Shown: one piece after another, positions 47,442-59,368 of the stretch
How positions within the stretch are numbered: the first letter of the stretch is position 1
Layout: the number at the start of each line of letters is the position of its first letter
Assembly (NCBI RefSeq): GCF_009805585.1
Contig: NZ_VHIN01000002.1
Span: 640,471-704,470, forward strand
From: Glutamicibacter sp. JC586
GTDB taxonomy: Bacteria > Actinomycetota > Actinomycetes > Actinomycetales > Micrococcaceae
Direction: 5' to 3'
Length of the DNA: 64,000 nt
Translations under genes and position numbers: made by a program
Notes under the pieces: model-generated
Databases searched by the model: none
What the model saw: only the letters and a program-made list of their open reading frames with translations
What the model was told of the DNA's origin: nothing

Positions 47442-47815
47442 TACTTACCATCCTTCTTTGCACCGTAGCGGGAACGAGCCTGCTTACGATCCTTTACACC
47501 CTGGGTATCCAGAGCACCACGTACAATCTTGTAACGAACACCTGGAAGGTCCTTTACACGACCACCGCGAACGAGCACGATGGAGTGTTCCTGCAGGTTG
47601 TGTCCGACACCTGGGATGTAAGCGGTAACTTCGATACCACCGGCAAGGCGCACACGTGCGACCTTACGCAGAGCCGAGTTAGGCTTCTTTGGGGTGGTGG
47701 TGTACACACGGGTGCATACGCCACGGCGCATTGGGTTGCCCTTAAGGGCAGGAGCCTTGGTCTTGACGACCTTAGGCGAGCGGCCCTTACGGACCAGCTG
47801 CTGAATAGTAGGCAC
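47441..47815 (-). CDS. rpsL: 30S ribosomal protein S12
   Basis: Decoding-centre protein, 124 residues when begun at the GTG at 47813-47815 with AAGGA seven bases upstream; this gives the universal [11 protein letters not shown] start. The frame is open 13 codons further without similarity. The streptomycin-related lysines in [11 protein letters not shown] and [11 protein letters not shown] are wild type. First gene of the str operon. Confidence 0.97.
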   Translation of the reverse strand: MPTIQQLVRKGRSPKVVKTKAPALKGNPMRRGVCTRVYTTTPKKPNSALRKVARVRLAGGIEVTAYIPGVGHNLQEHSIVLVRGGRVKDLPGVRYKIVRGALDTQGVKDRKQARSRYGAKKDGK

Positions 47816-48429
47816 TTTCGTGTCCTTCCATCTATCTAAGTTTGTCGGCACCACGTCATAAGCACAGTTGCCTAGATAAGTTTCGGTGCTTAGTTCATGG
47901 AGCTAGCTGCTTGCCTTACCGCAAAAACTAGAATCTAAAAGTCCCTAGGCGTGCGAAAGTGTGGCATTCGTTGCGCAACCTACCCGCAACCCGGACTGTG
48001 TCCATTTTGCCACACATAAAACAATTGATTTCAGTCTAGCATTAATCCGCCGACCCACCATCTCCAGTAACGGAGATCACCGTGATGACCTGTTAGCTCA
48101 TCGACTCACACCTCAAGCTAATAGCCATGACTGAATAACAGCTGAACGCTGGTGGGCACCCAGATGACTGCAGCCTGAACCTCTAAGTCCGATCATCGAA
48201 ATATCAGCTCCGTCCGCCGGACCAAGGAAAAGCTATTTATAGTAGAGTTCTCGACCGGTTGAGTTTTCTACTATTTTTGGTTCTGTTTCATGTCACGACT
48301 GAGCCTACAAAGCAATCGGTGTCAGCAATTGAACCGATAATCTCTATACGGTTAAACGCCCAACGCCTGCCCGCCGGTGACGGTGGGCAGGCGTTGGTTC
48401 AACTACCTAGCGGCGTCGAGCTTCCGAAT
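47816..48429 (-). other. rpoC-rpsL intergenic region (614 bases)
   Basis: No gene recognised. On the minus strand, an extended -10 (TGC-TAGACT, 48033-48041) is a candidate rpsL promoter with a leader of about 210 bases. The rpoC terminator occupies 48361-48396. The middle (48060-48340) is A/T-rich with no clear signal apart from short inverted repeats such as ATCAC-c-GTGAT near 48075. Confidence 0.35.
48361..48396 (-). terminator. Stem-loop after rpoC
   Basis: CAACGCCTGCCC (48361-48372) pairs with GGGCAGGCGTTG (48385-48396), 12 perfect pairs. It lies 33 bases after the rpoC stop; only GGCGTTT follows, so the U tract is poor. Confidence 0.75.
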
Positions 48430-51400
48430 TTAGCGGAAGTCCGATCCGTGGTCGTAGTCGTCCATCGAGATGGCACGGAATTCAGGCGAAAGCCCACCTT
48501 CAAGTGCATCGTCGTACAGACCCGAGGAGAAGGCCGAGGTACCGGTGAACAAAGTTGCCTTTGCTTCGTCGGTAGGCTCAACGTTGACCTGGGTGTAGCG
48601 ATCCAGACCGGTACCGGCCGGGATCAGCTTACCGATGATCACGTTTTCCTTCAGACCGCGCAGTGGATCTTCCTTACCTTCCATCGCAGCCTGAGTCAGG
48701 ACGCGGGTGGTTTCCTGGAAGGAAGCAGCCGACAGCCATGAATCGGTGGCCAGCGAGGCCTTGGTAATACCCATCATCTCGTCACGGCCGGCAGCTGGAC
48801 GCTGACCTTCCGAGACGGCCTTGCGGTTCGCGGCGGTGAAGCGGGAACGGTCAGCCAACTCGCCTGGCAGCAAGTCAGTTTCGCCGGACTCGATCACGGT
48901 GACGCGACGCAGCATCTGGCGGACGATAACTTCCACGTGCTTATCGTGGATGCCTACACCCTGTGACTGGTACACGTCCTGAACCTCGCGGACCAGGAAC
49001 TTCTGTGCTTCACGTGGGCCGAGGACTCGAAGAACCTGCTTCGGATCCAAGGTACCGGAAGTGAGCTGAGTACCGGCAACGATGCTCTGGCCGTCTTCAA
49101 CCAACAGGCGTGCACGACGCAGAACCGGGTAGGCCTGCTTCTCGTCACCGTTATCTGGGGTAACCACAACGCGCAGCTGCTTCTCATCGTCCTCGATCGA
49201 CACGCGACCGGTGACCTCGGACATCGGAGCCACACCCTTAGGGGTACGGGCTTCGAACAATTCCTGAATACGAGGCAGACCCTGGGTGATATCGTCAGCC
49301 GACGCTACACCACCGGTGTGGAAGGTACGCATGGTCAGCTGGGTACCAGGCTCACCAATGGACTGTGCGGCAATAATGCCTACAGCCTCACCAATGTCCA
49401 CGGTCTTGCCGCTGGCCAGCGAACGGCCGTAGCACAGTGCACAGGTTCCGACAGCCGAGTCACAGGTCAGTACGGAGCGAACGCGGATTTCATCCACGCC
49501 AGCGTTGTACAGTTCCTCGATCAGTACGTCGCCTACATCCGAACCGGCGGTAGCCAATACGGTGCCTTCAGCGTTCTTCACGTCTGCAGCCAGCGTACGG
49601 GTGTAAGCCGAGTTCTCAACGGTTTCGTGCTTGACGCGGATGCCAGCTGAGTTATCAGCAATGGCCACGGTCAAACCGCGCTTGGTACCGCAGTCCTCTT
49701 CGCGGACGATAACGTCCTGCGAAACGTCAACCAGACGACGGGTCAGGTAACCCGAGTTTGCGGTCTTCAGTGCGGTATCGGCCAGACCCTTACGGGCACC
49801 GTGGGTAGCAATGAAGTACTCCAGAACCGACAGGCCTTCACGGTAGGAAGACTTGATCGGGCGAGGAATAATTTCACCCTTAGGGTTGGACACCAGACCA
49901 CGAATACCGGCGATCTGACGCAATTGCAGGTAGTTACCACGAGCCTTGGAAGTCACCATTCGGTTAATGGTGTTCAGTTCTTCCATACCGTTCTTCATCG
50001 CCTCGGCAACCTCATCGGTAGCCTTGGTCCAGATGTCGATCAGGTCCTGACGACGTTCGGCGTCTGCAATCAGACCCTTGTCGTAGGAAGCCTGAACCTT
50101 AGCGGCACGTTCCTCGTAAGGAGCCATGATGGCTGCCTTATCCATGTTGGAGGTAATGTCCGAGATAGCCACGGTCACGCCCGAGCGGGTAGCCCAGTAG
50201 AAACCAGCATCTTTGAGGTTATCCAAGGTAGCTGCAGCGATGACCTTCGGGTAACGCTCTGCAAGATCGTTCACGATCTCCGAGAGTGCATCCTTACCGG
50301 CAACGCGAGCAACCCATGGGTAATCCTCAGGCAGGGTGTCGTTGAACAGAACCTGACCCAGCGAGGTCTCCAGCAGTGCGTCGGTACCTGGCTCCCAACC
50401 TTCTGGAGCAGGCTGCTCTTCGGAAGGAACGAAGTTTGGTACGCGAACCTTGATCGGTGCGTTCAGGTGCAGTTCGCCACGATCCTTGGCCATGATGGCC
50501 TCGGAGATGGTGGAGAACACGCGACCGGCGCCGACCTCGTGAGCACGCTTGGTGGTCAAGTGGTGCAGACCGATGATCATATCCTGCGAAGGCAATGCCA
50601 CTGGGCGACCATCGGAAGGCTTCAAGATGTTGTGCGAGGACAGCATCAAGATGCGGGCTTCAGCCTGAGCTTCTGGGCTCAGTGGCAGGTGTACTGCCAT
50701 CTGGTCACCGTCGAAGTCAGCGTTGAATGCGCCACAAACCAATGGGTGCAGCTGCAGAGCCTTACCTTCAACCAGCTGTGGTTCGAAGGCCTGGATACCC
50801 AAACGGTGCAGGGTTGGTGCACGGTTGAGCAATACCGGGTGCTCGGTGATGATCTCTTCGAGAACGTCCCAAACCTGTGGACGGTAACGCTCGACCATAC
50901 GCTTTGCCGACTTGATGTTCTGTGCGTGGTTGAGGTCAACCAGGCGCTTCATCACGAAAGGCTTGAAGAGCTCGAGAGCCATCTGCTTAGGCAGACCGCA
51001 CTGGTGCAGCTTCAGCTGTGGACCAACGACGATCACCGAACGGCCCGAGTAGTCAACGCGCTTACCCAGAAGGTTCTGACGGAAACGACCCTGCTTACCC
51101 TTGAGCATGTCGCTCAGGGACTTCAGTGGACGGTTACCTGGACCAGTGACCGGGCGGCCACGACGACCGTTGTCGAACAGCGAGTCAACAGCTTCCTGCA
51201 TCATGCGCTTTTCGTTGTTCACGATGATCTCAGGTGCACCAAGATCAAGCAGACGCTTCAGGCGGTTGTTGCGGTTGATCACACGACGGTAGAGGTCGTT
51301 AAGATCCGAGGTAGCGAAACGGCCACCGTCGAGCTGAACCATTGGGCGTAGCTCTGGCGGGATCACTGGAACGGCGTCAAGCACCATGCCCTTTGGCGAG

Positions 51401-52320
51401 TTGCCATTGGCCAGGAATGCGTTAACAACCTTCAGTCGCTTCAGTGCACGAGCCTTCTTCTGGCCCTTGCCGTTTTCGATGATGGTCTTCAGCTCTTCAG
51501 CTTCAGCAGCGAGGTCGAAGTTTTCCAGACGCTTCTGGATAGCTTCGGCACCCATGGAACCTTCGAAGAACAGTCCGTACTTTTCACGCATGGTGCGGTA
51601 CAGACCTTCGTCACCTTCAAGGTCAGCGACCTTCAAGGACTTGAAGCGGTCCCATACTGCACGCAGGCGCTCAGCTTCGGCCTTGGCGCGCTTGTCGATC
51701 TGCAGAACAGTCTTCTCGGCCAGGGTACGTGCCTTGTTTAGCTCAGCGTTCTTCGCGCCGTCAGCTTCCAGCTTCTCCAGCTCTGCTTCCAAGTCAGCTG
51801 CAACAGCCTTCTTGTCGGTTTCAGCGTTGGTAGCCAACTGGCGCAGTTCCAGATCGTGCTGGGCCTGCAGGTTAGGCATTTCGGCGTGACGACGGTCTTC
51901 GTTCACGCTGGTGATCATGTAGGCAGCGAAGTAGATGACCTTTTCGAGGTCCTTCGGAGCCAGATCAAGCAGGTAACCCAAGCGCGAAGGAACGCCCTTG
52001 AAGTACCAGATGTGGGTCACTGGAGCTGCAAGCTCGATGTGGCCCATGCGCTCACGACGAACGTTCGCACGGGTCACCTCAACGCCACAACGCTCACAGA
52101 TGATGCCCTTGAAGCGCACGCGCTTGTACTTACCGCAGTAGCATTCCCAGTCGCGGGAAGGACCGAAGATCTTTTCGCAGAAAAGACCGTCCTTCTCCGG
52201 CTTCAGGGTGCGGTAGTTAATGGTTTCCGGCTTCTTAACCTCGCCGTAGCTCCATCCACGGATTTCTTCCGCGGTGGCAAGGTTGATTCGCATGAGGCCG
52301 AATGAGGAATCGTTGGACAT
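48430..52320 (-). CDS. rpoC: DNA-directed RNA polymerase subunit beta'
   Basis: Catalytic subunit of RNA polymerase, 1296 residues. The N-terminal zinc ribbon has C60, C62, C75 and C78. The active-site Mg2+ loop NADFDGDQ is near residue 535. The second zinc site ([20 protein letters not shown]) and the C-terminal region are complete. An actinobacterial coiled insertion near 150-215 (AEADKKAV-like, Ala/Glu/Lys-rich) is visible. AAAGGA precedes the ATG. It is 97 bases after rpoB with a stem-loop between them. Confidence 0.99.
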   Translation of the reverse strand: MSNDSSFGLMRINLATAEEIRGWSYGEVKKPETINYRTLKPEKDGLFCEKIFGPSRDWECYCGKYKRVRFKGIICERCGVEVTRANVRRERMGHIELAAPVTHIWYFKGVPSRLGYLLDLAPKDLEKVIYFAAYMITSVNEDRRHAEMPNLQAQHDLELRQLATNAETDKKAVAADLEAELEKLEADGAKNAELNKARTLAEKTVLQIDKRAKAEAERLRAVWDRFKSLKVADLEGDEGLYRTMREKYGLFFEGSMGAEAIQKRLENFDLAAEAEELKTIIENGKGQKKARALKRLKVVNAFLANGNSPKGMVLDAVPVIPPELRPMVQLDGGRFATSDLNDLYRRVINRNNRLKRLLDLGAPEIIVNNEKRMMQEAVDSLFDNGRRGRPVTGPGNRPLKSLSDMLKGKQGRFRQNLLGKRVDYSGRSVIVVGPQLKLHQCGLPKQMALELFKPFVMKRLVDLNHAQNIKSAKRMVERYRPQVWDVLEEIITEHPVLLNRAPTLHRLGIQAFEPQLVEGKALQLHPLVCGAFNADFDGDQMAVHLPLSPEAQAEARILMLSSHNILKPSDGRPVALPSQDMIIGLHHLTTKRAHEVGAGRVFSTISEAIMAKDRGELHLNAPIKVRVPNFVPSEEQPAPEGWEPGTDALLETSLGQVLFNDTLPEDYPWVARVAGKDALSEIVNDLAERYPKVIAAATLDNLKDAGFYWATRSGVTVAISDITSNMDKAAIMAPYEERAAKVQASYDKGLIADAERRQDLIDIWTKATDEVAEAMKNGMEELNTINRMVTSKARGNYLQLRQIAGIRGLVSNPKGEIIPRPIKSSYREGLSVLEYFIATHGARKGLADTALKTANSGYLTRRLVDVSQDVIVREEDCGTKRGLTVAIADNSAGIRVKHETVENSAYTRTLAADVKNAEGTVLATAGSDVGDVLIEELYNAGVDEIRVRSVLTCDSAVGTCALCYGRSLASGKTVDIGEAVGIIAAQSIGEPGTQLTMRTFHTGGVASADDITQGLPRIQELFEARTPKGVAPMSEVTGRVSIEDDEKQLRVVVTPDNGDEKQAYPVLRRARLLVEDGQSIVAGTQLTSGTLDPKQVLRVLGPREAQKFLVREVQDVYQSQGVGIHDKHVEVIVRQMLRRVTVIESGETDLLPGELADRSRFTAANRKAVSEGQRPAAGRDEMMGITKASLATDSWLSAASFQETTRVLTQAAMEGKEDPLRGLKENVIIGKLIPAGTGLDRYTQVNVEPTDEAKATLFTGTSAFSSGLYDDALEGGLSPEFRAISMDDYDHGSDFR

Positions 52321-52384
52321 ATGGTCCTTTTCTCTCTTCTATGGTGTCTGAAGTCGATACGAATGAGGGTTGAATTTTCGGCCG

Positions 52385-52408
52385 CTGCCTGCAGGAAACT
52401 GCAGGCAG
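52385..52408 (-). promoter_or_regulatory. Stem-loop between rpoB and rpoC
   Basis: CTGCCTGCAG (52385-52394), loop of four, CTGCAGGCAG (52399-52408): a perfect 10-bp stem just after the rpoB stop, without a U tract. In other bacteria a processing hairpin lies at this place; this is a likely RNA processing or stabilising element. Confidence 0.5.
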
Positions 52409-52417
52409 GGCGTCGAA

Positions 52418-55400
52418 TTAAACTTCCTCTACGGAGTTCGGCTCCGACCGGGAAAGGTCGATGCCTAGCTCTTCAGCGGCGCGGAACGATTCCTCGTCCG
52501 ACTCACGCATTTCGATAGTGTTGCCGTCGGTACCAAGTACCTCAACGTTCAAGCACAACGACTGCATTTCCTTGATGAGCACCTTGAACGATTCTGGAAC
52601 ACCAGGCTCTGGAACGTTCTCGCCCTTGACGATTGCTTCGTAGACCTTAACGCGGCCGTGGATATCATCCGACTTGATAGTCAAGATTTCCTGCAGCGTG
52701 TAAGCGGCACCGTAAGCTTCCAGTGCCCAAACTTCCATTTCACCGAAGCGCTGGCCACCGAACTGGGCCTTACCACCCAGTGGCTGCTGGGTGATCATGG
52801 AGTATGGACCGGTGGAACGGGCGTGAATCTTGTCGTCCACCAGGTGGTGAAGCTTCAAGATGTACATGTAACCAACGGATACTGGATCTGGCAATGGATC
52901 ACCGGAGCGACCATCGAACAACTTCGCCTTACCGGAGTTGCCAATCAGGCGAACACCGTCACGGGTCTTGTTGGTCGAATCCAGGATTCCACGGATTTCT
53001 TCTTCCGAAGCGCCGTCGAAGACTGGGGTTGCCACGGTGGTGGATGCCGACTCGCGTGGCAGGTTTGGCAGATCGCGGACCCATTCAGGCTCGCCTTCAA
53101 TCTTCCAACCCTGCTTTGCAGCCCAACCCAGGTGGATTTCCATTACCTGACCGACGTTCATACGGCCTGGCACACCCAGTGGGTTCAGGATGATATCCAG
53201 TGGAGTACCGTCCTCGAGGAATGGCATATCCTCCAGTGGCAGGATGCGGGAAATAACACCCTTGTTACCGTGACGACCAGCGAGCTTGTCACCGATCGAG
53301 ATCTTGCGCTTCTGAGCAACGTATACGCGGACCAGCTGGTTGACACCAGGGGAAAGGTCATCGTCGTTGTCGCGGTCGAAGATGCGAACACCAATGACGG
53401 TACCGGACTCGCCGTGTGGAACCTTCAGGGAAGTATCGCGAACTTCGCGGGACTTCTCACCGAAGATGGCACGCAGCAAACGCTCTTCTGGGGTCAGCTC
53501 GGTTTCACCCTTAGGGGTGACACGGCCTACCAGTACGTCGCCAGCTTCAACTTCAGCACCGATGTAGACGATGCCGCGGTCATCAAGCTGGGAAAGGATA
53601 TCTTCCGAGACATTCGGGATGTCGCGGGTGATTTCCTCGGCACCAAGCTTGGTGTCGCGAGCGTCAACTTCGTGCTCTTCGATGTGAATCGAAGTCAGAA
53701 CGTCGTCGAAGATCATGCGCTGGGAGAGGATGATCGCATCCTCGTAGTTGTAACCTTCCCAGGACATGAAGGCCACGAGCAGGTTCTTACCCAAGGAAAG
53801 CTCACCGGAGTCGGTGGACGGACCGTCGGCGATGATCGACTGGAATTCCAGACGATCGCCTTCGGAGACGCGCACGCGCTGGTTGTAAGCGTTGCCCTGG
53901 TTAGAGCGAGCGAACTTCATGATTGGGTACATTGACTCGGTGCCATCATCGTTCATGACAACAACCAGGTCAGCAGAAACCTCGGTGACCACACCTGGCT
54001 TGGATGCAACAACGGAGTCGCCGGCGTCAACTGCCGCGAACTTCTCCATACCGGTACCAACCAGAGGGCGCTCACTCTTCAGCAGCGGCACAGCCTGGCG
54101 CTGCATGTTGGCGCCCATCAGTGCTCGGTTAGCATCGTCGTGCTCGAGGAATGGAATCAGTGCGGTTGCAACGGAAACCATCTGGCGAGGCGAAACGTCC
54201 ATGAAGGTAACTTCAGAAGCGTCAACGATAACTGGCTCGCCGCCACCACCCTTTTCACGAACCAGAACGGTTTCTTCAAGGAAGCGTCCGTTCTCGTCCA
54301 GTGGGGCGTTAGCCTGTGCGATGAAGTGCTGGAGCTCGTCATCAGCGGTCAGGTAGTCGACCTCATTGGAAACAACACCGTTGGATACACGACGGTATGG
54401 GGTTTCGATGAAACCGAAGGCGTTAATACGACCGTAGGTTGCCAACGAACCGATCAGACCAATGTTTGGACCTTCGGGAGTTTCAATTGGGCACATACGT
54501 CCGTAGTGGGACGGGTGCACGTCTCGAACTTCCATGCCTGCGCGGTCACGGGACAGACCACCTGGGCCCAGAGCCGACAAGCGACGCTTGTGGGTCAGGC
54601 CAGCGAGTGGGTTGTTCTGGTCCATGAACTGCGAGAGCTGCGAGGTTCCGAAGAACTCCTTGATTGCAGCAACAACAGGTCGGATGTTGATCAGGGTCTG
54701 CGGGGTGATCGCTTCGACGTCCTGGGTGGTCATACGCTCGCGCACAACACGTTCCATACGGGACAGACCGGTGCGGATCTGGTTCTCGATCAATTCGCCC
54801 ACGGCGCGGATGCGACGGTTGCCGAAGTGGTCGATGTCGTCAACGTTCACAGGAACGTCAACGATCTCACCCTTGCGGGTACCCTGAACACTCTTCTCAC
54901 CAGCGTGAAGTGCTACGAGGTAGCGGATCATGGCGACAAGGTCATCAAGCGAAAGTACCGAGGCGTTCTCAGCGTTAACTGGAGTCTCTACACCGAGCTT
55001 GCGGTTGATCTTGTAACGGCCAACCTTGGCCAGATCGTAACGCTTAGGCTCGAAGTACATGTTCTTCAGCAGTGCCTGAGCAGCCTCAACCGTAGGAGGC
55101 TCGCCTGGACGCAGCTTGCGGTAGATGTCCAGCAAGGCTTCGTTCTGATCCTTGATGCTGTCCTTTTCCAAGGTAGCGCGCATCGAATCGTACTGGCCGA
55201 ACTCAGACAGGATCTGCTCTTCGCTCCAGCCCAGTGCCTTAAGCAACACGGTGACCGACTGCTTACGCTTACGGTCGAGGCGAACACCGATCTGGTCGCG
55301 CTTGTCGATTTCCAGCTCGAACCATGCACCACGCGATGGGATGATACGTGCCGAGTAGATCGTCTTGTCGCTAGTCTTGTCCGGTGCGGACTCGAAGTAC

Positions 55401-55924
55401 GCGCCTGGGGAGCGTACCAGCTGGGATACAACAACACGCTCGGTGCCGTTAATAACGAAGGTGCCCTTTTCGGTCATCAGCGGGAAATCGCCCATGAACA
55501 CGGTCTGCTGCTTGATTTCGCCGGTTTCATTGTTCATGAATTCAGCCTTGACATACAGCGGTGCCGAGTAAGTGGCGTCGCGGTCCTTGCACTCTGCGAT
55601 CGAGTACTTAGGGTCAGCGAACTCCGGCTCCGAGAAGCTCAAGGACATGGTGTCCTGGAAGTCCTCGATTGGGGAGATTTCCTCGAAGATTTCAGCCAAG
55701 CCCGAGACGTTTGGCACGCTGGTGTCACCAGTGGCTTCAGCCTTAGCTAGGCGCTCAACCCACTGCTGATTGCCGACGAGGCGGTCAAAGCTCTCGGTCT
55801 GCAATGCCAACAGGTTAGGCACTTCAAGTGGTTCGTGAATCTTTGCAAAAGAAAGTCGGCCAGCGTATGCAGCATCGCGAGCCGAACTAGCGGTTTGGTT
55901 GTTAGGGTTGCTCGAGGCGACCAA
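52418..55924 (-). CDS. rpoB: DNA-directed RNA polymerase subunit beta
   Basis: Catalytic subunit of RNA polymerase, 1168 residues from the TTG at 55922-55924, which has GGAAGGA six bases upstream. The TTG five codons upstream lies in that ribosome site. The rifampicin region (about 428-455, [13 protein letters not shown] and [15 protein letters not shown]) shows the wild-type Asp, His and Ser at the common resistance positions. The [10 protein letters not shown] and [26 protein letters not shown] motifs are intact. It leads the rpoB-rpoC operon. Confidence 0.98.
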   Translation of the reverse strand: MVASSNPNNQTASSARDAAYAGRLSFAKIHEPLEVPNLLALQTESFDRLVGNQQWVERLAKAEATGDTSVPNVSGLAEIFEEISPIEDFQDTMSLSFSEPEFADPKYSIAECKDRDATYSAPLYVKAEFMNNETGEIKQQTVFMGDFPLMTEKGTFVINGTERVVVSQLVRSPGAYFESAPDKTSDKTIYSARIIPSRGAWFELEIDKRDQIGVRLDRKRKQSVTVLLKALGWSEEQILSEFGQYDSMRATLEKDSIKDQNEALLDIYRKLRPGEPPTVEAAQALLKNMYFEPKRYDLAKVGRYKINRKLGVETPVNAENASVLSLDDLVAMIRYLVALHAGEKSVQGTRKGEIVDVPVNVDDIDHFGNRRIRAVGELIENQIRTGLSRMERVVRERMTTQDVEAITPQTLINIRPVVAAIKEFFGTSQLSQFMDQNNPLAGLTHKRRLSALGPGGLSRDRAGMEVRDVHPSHYGRMCPIETPEGPNIGLIGSLATYGRINAFGFIETPYRRVSNGVVSNEVDYLTADDELQHFIAQANAPLDENGRFLEETVLVREKGGGGEPVIVDASEVTFMDVSPRQMVSVATALIPFLEHDDANRALMGANMQRQAVPLLKSERPLVGTGMEKFAAVDAGDSVVASKPGVVTEVSADLVVVMNDDGTESMYPIMKFARSNQGNAYNQRVRVSEGDRLEFQSIIADGPSTDSGELSLGKNLLVAFMSWEGYNYEDAIILSQRMIFDDVLTSIHIEEHEVDARDTKLGAEEITRDIPNVSEDILSQLDDRGIVYIGAEVEAGDVLVGRVTPKGETELTPEERLLRAIFGEKSREVRDTSLKVPHGESGTVIGVRIFDRDNDDDLSPGVNQLVRVYVAQKRKISIGDKLAGRHGNKGVISRILPLEDMPFLEDGTPLDIILNPLGVPGRMNVGQVMEIHLGWAAKQGWKIEGEPEWVRDLPNLPRESASTTVATPVFDGASEEEIRGILDSTNKTRDGVRLIGNSGKAKLFDGRSGDPLPDPVSVGYMYILKLHHLVDDKIHARSTGPYSMITQQPLGGKAQFGGQRFGEMEVWALEAYGAAYTLQEILTIKSDDIHGRVKVYEAIVKGENVPEPGVPESFKVLIKEMQSLCLNVEVLGTDGNTIEMRESDEESFRAAEELGIDLSRSEPNSVEEV

Positions 55925-56618
55925 GATGGATCCTTCCAAAGACCGTCAGGTTTCCGAACGCTTACCGTGCTAAGGTTCCTGCCATAGGACAGTTCCTGAT
56001 TTTGGACCGCACAACCCACCGCTATATGAAGGCCGCGCGCGCAAACAGTAAGGCGCAAATTTCTACTCTACCGGAGGGAAATGCGCTTGTCGATACTCGG
56101 CGCAGAATTTCGTGCTATAGTTTTCGCCGATGAATTCCAGGTCACTGACCGCTCATCACCACTCTTGGGCGTAAGCCACGCGCTCCCCCAAGTATTTAAG
56201 CCTTTGGCGGTGCGCATTTGGCCTACCAATCCGGCAATTTCTCGGAAAATTCTAGATTTACTTCCACTGTCATCGATCAGCCAAATGGTAGCTAGTGACT
56301 GACACGAAATACGCTTTATGTTGTTTGTCACAGTCGTGTTTTAACTGCATCAAACCCGCTACTTTTCTCGGGACTGAATTGGCGACTCCAAGTGGTCTGC
56401 CCCGTCTTTGAACCACGTCGTTTGTTTCAACTTTGGCTCTCCCCCAAATATTCCGGGCCGGCATTCTCTTCGACTCTGCACGCAGCATTCACAGCTATTT
56501 CGACGGACAGGTCTGGTACTTGCCAACCACCCTTGATTACGAACGCGCACACCAGGTTCGTGGCATCTTTCCACCCCAATGGTTATGCTCGAGGACACAT
56601 CGACGGTCAGGAGATCTA
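55925..56618 (-). other. Region between rpoB and the YbaK-like gene (694 bases)
   Basis: No gene seen. A minus-strand candidate rpoB promoter is TTACTG (56046-56051) with TATAGC (56021-56026, 19 bp) or CATATA (56023-56028, 17 bp). A second TATAGC-type -10 lies near 56112-56117 without a -35. The region nearest the + strand gene has A/T-rich stretches but no clear promoter. A long rpoB leader is likely. Confidence 0.3.
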
Positions 56619-57116
56619 ATGAATAAGTTGCAATCAGATGAGGCATTGACCCGAGTTAGCTTGGATGCATCACGACGGAACATTGCCATCGAGGTGGTGC
56701 CACGCGAAAAAGTGAACTCTCTGGAAGAGGCGGCGGAAGCTCTTGGTATCAAGCCCGGGGACCTGCTGAAGTCACTAGTGATCAAGAAGTCGGATGACAC
56801 GTTCGTCTTCGCATTGATACCTGGGGGACGAAAGCTTGACTGGGCAAAGTTGCGTAACCAGTTGGGCGTCAACAAGCTTTCGCTGCCTCCGGCCGACGTT
56901 GCCTGGGACGTGACCCACTATGAAAGTGGCACCATCACACCCTTTGGGTCGCATACGGTATTACCCGTGTTTATTGATGCCAGTGTTTTTGACGAACCAG
57001 AAGCTACGCGCATCGGCTTAGGCAGTGGCGACCGTGGTCATGGCCTGCTGGTAAAACCACGCGATCTGGTTACCGGATTTGATGCCACGATTGCTGATAT
57101 CTCGTCCCCGGCATAG
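56619..57116 (+). CDS. YbaK/EbsC-family aminoacyl-tRNA deacylase
   Basis: 165 residues from the ATG at 56619 with AGGAG five bases upstream; the frame is open 62 codons further 5' but without similarity. The YbaK/ProXp fold is seen: AAEALGIKPGDLLKSLVIK, FVFALIPGGRKLDWAKL, and GLGSGDRGHGLLVKP near the end. Such proteins clear mischarged tRNAs (Cys- or Ala-tRNA-Pro); the specificity cannot be told here. Its last 47 bases overlap the end of the convergent acyltransferase gene. Confidence 0.9.
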   Translation: MNKLQSDEALTRVSLDASRRNIAIEVVPREKVNSLEEAAEALGIKPGDLLKSLVIKKSDDTFVFALIPGGRKLDWAKLRNQLGVNKLSLPPADVAWDVTHYESGTITPFGSHTVLPVFIDASVFDEPEATRIGLGSGDRGHGLLVKPRDLVTGFDATIADISSPA

Positions 57117-58239
57117 GCAACCGAGACTTAGCAACAGCACCCTTGACCCATTCAGCTCCAACGGTCAGCGACTTGGTGGTTGCGTTGCGCAGGGCAAGCC
57201 CCATTGGCTTCTCTACGAAACGTGCCACCAAGTACGCCCAGCCGAGCATGAGTGCGACAAGTCCAAAGAGAAGAACGTATTTGTTCACCGAAGCGTGGAG
57301 CTCTTCAATAATCCACCAACCCCAAAGTTGGTGAAAGAGATACAACGGAAAGGTCAGCGAACCGGCTACGGCCATCCACCGAGCGCGCACGTGCTTGAGT
57401 GGGGTCAGGGTGCAGATCGCCAGGATGGCTACACAGACCACCGCAAGAACTTGGAAATGCCATGCGGGAATCTGAATTCCTGACAAGTAGTCTGCGTCAA
57501 AGTGCCCCTTGATTCCGGTAAAGAATGCGGCAATGCCAGTATCGATCACTAGCAAAGCCCATCGGGCCACGGTGTGTCCGTTTTGGTAGATCAGGTACAG
57601 CATCATGCCGGCAGCAAAAAGCGCCGCGTACTGTCCAGCGAACCAGTCCTGCGCCTTGTCCAAGTTGGTGAAATGCAGGTACAGGCCAATGCCGGGCCAG
57701 ATGGCGCAGAGCCACATGATGTGCTTGTTTTTCACGAAGCCCAAGGCCAGCAGTACGCCAAGCAGAACATAGAATCTCAGCTCGACCCACAGGGTCCAGT
57801 ACACCCCGTCAAAGTCCTGAATATTGAAGGCCGACTGCATCATCGTCAGGTTGGGAACGATATCGCTTGCTGTACGCCCATCGTTCCCCGACGGCCAAAT
57901 CTTCAGTGACAGTACCGCTGCTGCCAAAACAGCTATCCAATATGCCGGATAAAGACGTCCGACTCGTGATCCGATAAAACCAATCACGCTTTTGCCCTGC
58001 ACGGACATGAGGATGACAAACCCGGAGATCAAGAAGAACAGCTGTACGCCGAGCTGACCGTACCGGGTGAATTCTGACAGGACTGGCCAGAACTCGGGGG
58101 CCTTAGTCCCCCAGTGTTCATGACCCCAAGCAGTGTAGTGGTAGAAGACCACCACCAAAGCCGCGCTGAATCGCAGTGCGTCTAATAGACCAAGTCTCGG
58201 CGCAGGTGCGTGGGTCCGTGGAGCTAGAGAATTTGACAC
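57070..58239 (-). CDS. Acyltransferase 3 (OafA/NodX-like) membrane protein
   Basis: 389 residues with about ten membrane segments, the acyltransferase 3 layout that O-acetylates or acylates surface sugars. R23 in LDALRFSAALVVVFYHY and H34 match the conserved Arg and His of the family; LFFLISGFVI and RVGRLYPAYWIAV follow. There is no extra SGNH domain. The start ATG at 58239 lacks an obvious ribosome site (TGAATATGTGTC upstream). The stop lies 47 bases inside the convergent YbaK-like gene. Confidence 0.9.
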   Translation of the reverse strand: MSNSLAPRTHAPAPRLGLLDALRFSAALVVVFYHYTAWGHEHWGTKAPEFWPVLSEFTRYGQLGVQLFFLISGFVILMSVQGKSVIGFIGSRVGRLYPAYWIAVLAAAVLSLKIWPSGNDGRTASDIVPNLTMMQSAFNIQDFDGVYWTLWVELRFYVLLGVLLALGFVKNKHIMWLCAIWPGIGLYLHFTNLDKAQDWFAGQYAALFAAGMMLYLIYQNGHTVARWALLVIDTGIAAFFTGIKGHFDADYLSGIQIPAWHFQVLAVVCVAILAICTLTPLKHVRARWMAVAGSLTFPLYLFHQLWGWWIIEELHASVNKYVLLFGLVALMLGWAYLVARFVEKPMGLALRNATTKSLTVGAEWVKGAVAKSRLPMPGTRYQQSWHQIR

Positions 58240-58322
58240 ATATTCAGCGTATGCAATGAACTTGAATAAACGCTGTTAATAGAAACGTTATAAAACAATT
58301 GCCAAGAAATGCTCAGTTAACG

Positions 58323-58362
58323 GCTAAGGGGCCCACAGGCTTTCGCCTATGGACCCCTTAGC
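58323..58362 (-). terminator. Stem-loop after rplL
   Basis: GCTAAGGGG-c-CCA-c-AGGC (58323-58340) pairs with GCCT-a-TGG-a-CCCCTTAGC (58345-58362); loop TTTC. Followed by CCGTTAACTG on the minus strand, no U tract. Confidence 0.7.
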
Positions 58363-58387
58363 AATAAGTTGCGAGTGACCGCGGAAC

Positions 58388-58762
58388 TTACTTAACGGTT
58401 ACGGTAGCGCCAGCAGCCTCGAGGGACTCCTTAGCCTTCTCCGCTGCGTCCTTTGCAACACCCTCAAGCAGAGCCTTTGGAGCGCCGTCAACGAGCTCCT
58501 TAGCTTCCTTCAGGCCGAGGGAAGTGATTGCGCGAACTTCCTTGATCACTGCGATCTTCTTGTCGCCAGCCGATTCGAGGATAACGTCGAATTCGGTCTT
58601 CTCTTCTGCAGCAGCTTCGCCGCCAGCAGCAGGACCGGCAACTGCAACAGCAGCAGCGGTTACGTCGAAGGTCTCTTCGAATTCCTTAACGAACTCGGAA
58701 AGCTCGATGATGGTCATTTCCTTGAATGCGGAAAGCAGCTCTTCGTTGCTGAGCTTCGCCAT
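58388..58762 (-). CDS. rplL: 50S ribosomal protein L7/L12
   Basis: Multi-copy stalk protein that recruits translation GTPases, 124 residues. N-terminal dimerisation helix, Ala/Gly hinge near 42-52, then the C-terminal domain with [42 protein letters not shown]. 72 bases after rplJ. Confidence 0.98.
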   Translation of the reverse strand: MAKLSNEELLSAFKEMTIIELSEFVKEFEETFDVTAAAVAVAGPAAGGEAAAEEKTEFDVILESAGDKKIAVIKEVRAITSLGLKEAKELVDGAPKALLEGVAKDAAEKAKESLEAAGATVTVK

Positions 58763-58834
58763 GGTCGGCGTCCTTTCGGTTTTGGCCCGAAGGCCGAATG
58801 AATTTGGGATTACGTTGCGAGAGATCGCGAAAGC

Positions 58835-59368
58835 TTAGGCTTCTGCCGGAGCTTCCTCGGTAGCTTCTGCCGGAGCTTCGCCACCGTTCTCTTCGAGCTT
58901 TGCACGCAGTGCTTCGACGACGCGGGCAGCAGCGGAGGCCGGAGCCTGCAGTACTGCAGCAACGCGAGCGAGCTGGGTTTCGCGGGATTCCAGTGCGGCC
59001 AGTGCAGCGATGCCGCTCTGGTCCAGCGCCTTGCCTTCGAACCAGCCGGTCTTGATGACCAGCTTGTCGTTGGTCTTGGCGAATTCCGTGAGGCTCTTAG
59101 CAGCAGCAACTGCGTCGCCCTTAACAAAGGCGATAGCGGTTGGGCCGGAAAGCTGCTCATCGAATGCATCGATGCCAGCGTTCTTAGCTGCGATTGCGGT
59201 CAAGGTGTTCTTTACAACTGCGTACTTGGTCTCCTGACCAAGCGAGCGGCGTAGATCCTTGAGCTGTGCAACGGTAAGCCCACGGTATTCGGTCAAGACA
59301 GCCGCGGTTGATTCGTTAAAGTCTGCAGTGATTTCTTCAATCGCTACAGTCTTGCTCGGGGTTGCCAT
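58835..59368 (-). CDS. rplJ: 50S ribosomal protein L10
   Basis: Stalk base protein that holds L7/L12 dimers, 177 residues from the ATG at 59366-59368 (GGAAGGAG upstream); the frame is open 32 codons further inside the leader. ESTAAVLTEYRGLTVAQLKDLRRSL and VVKNTLTAIAA are typical. An acidic Ala/Glu tail ends the protein. First gene of rplJ-rplL, with its own promoter and a leader that may be self-regulated. Confidence 0.97.
   Translation of the reverse strand: MATPSKTVAIEEITADFNESTAAVLTEYRGLTVAQLKDLRRSLGQETKYAVVKNTLTAIAAKNAGIDAFDEQLSGPTAIAFVKGDAVAAAKSLTEFAKTNDKLVIKTGWFEGKALDQSGIAALAALESRETQLARVAAVLQAPASAAARVVEALRAKLEENGGEAPAEATEEAPAEA

Noticed and set aside
49801..51351. 516-codon open frame on the + strand
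   Set aside because: Antisense of rpoC, no recognisable protein features.
54140..55750. 536-codon open frame on the + strand
   Set aside because: Antisense of rpoB, no recognisable protein features.
56433..56618. N-terminal extension of the YbaK-like protein
   Set aside because: The family similarity and the AGGAG site place the start at 56619.
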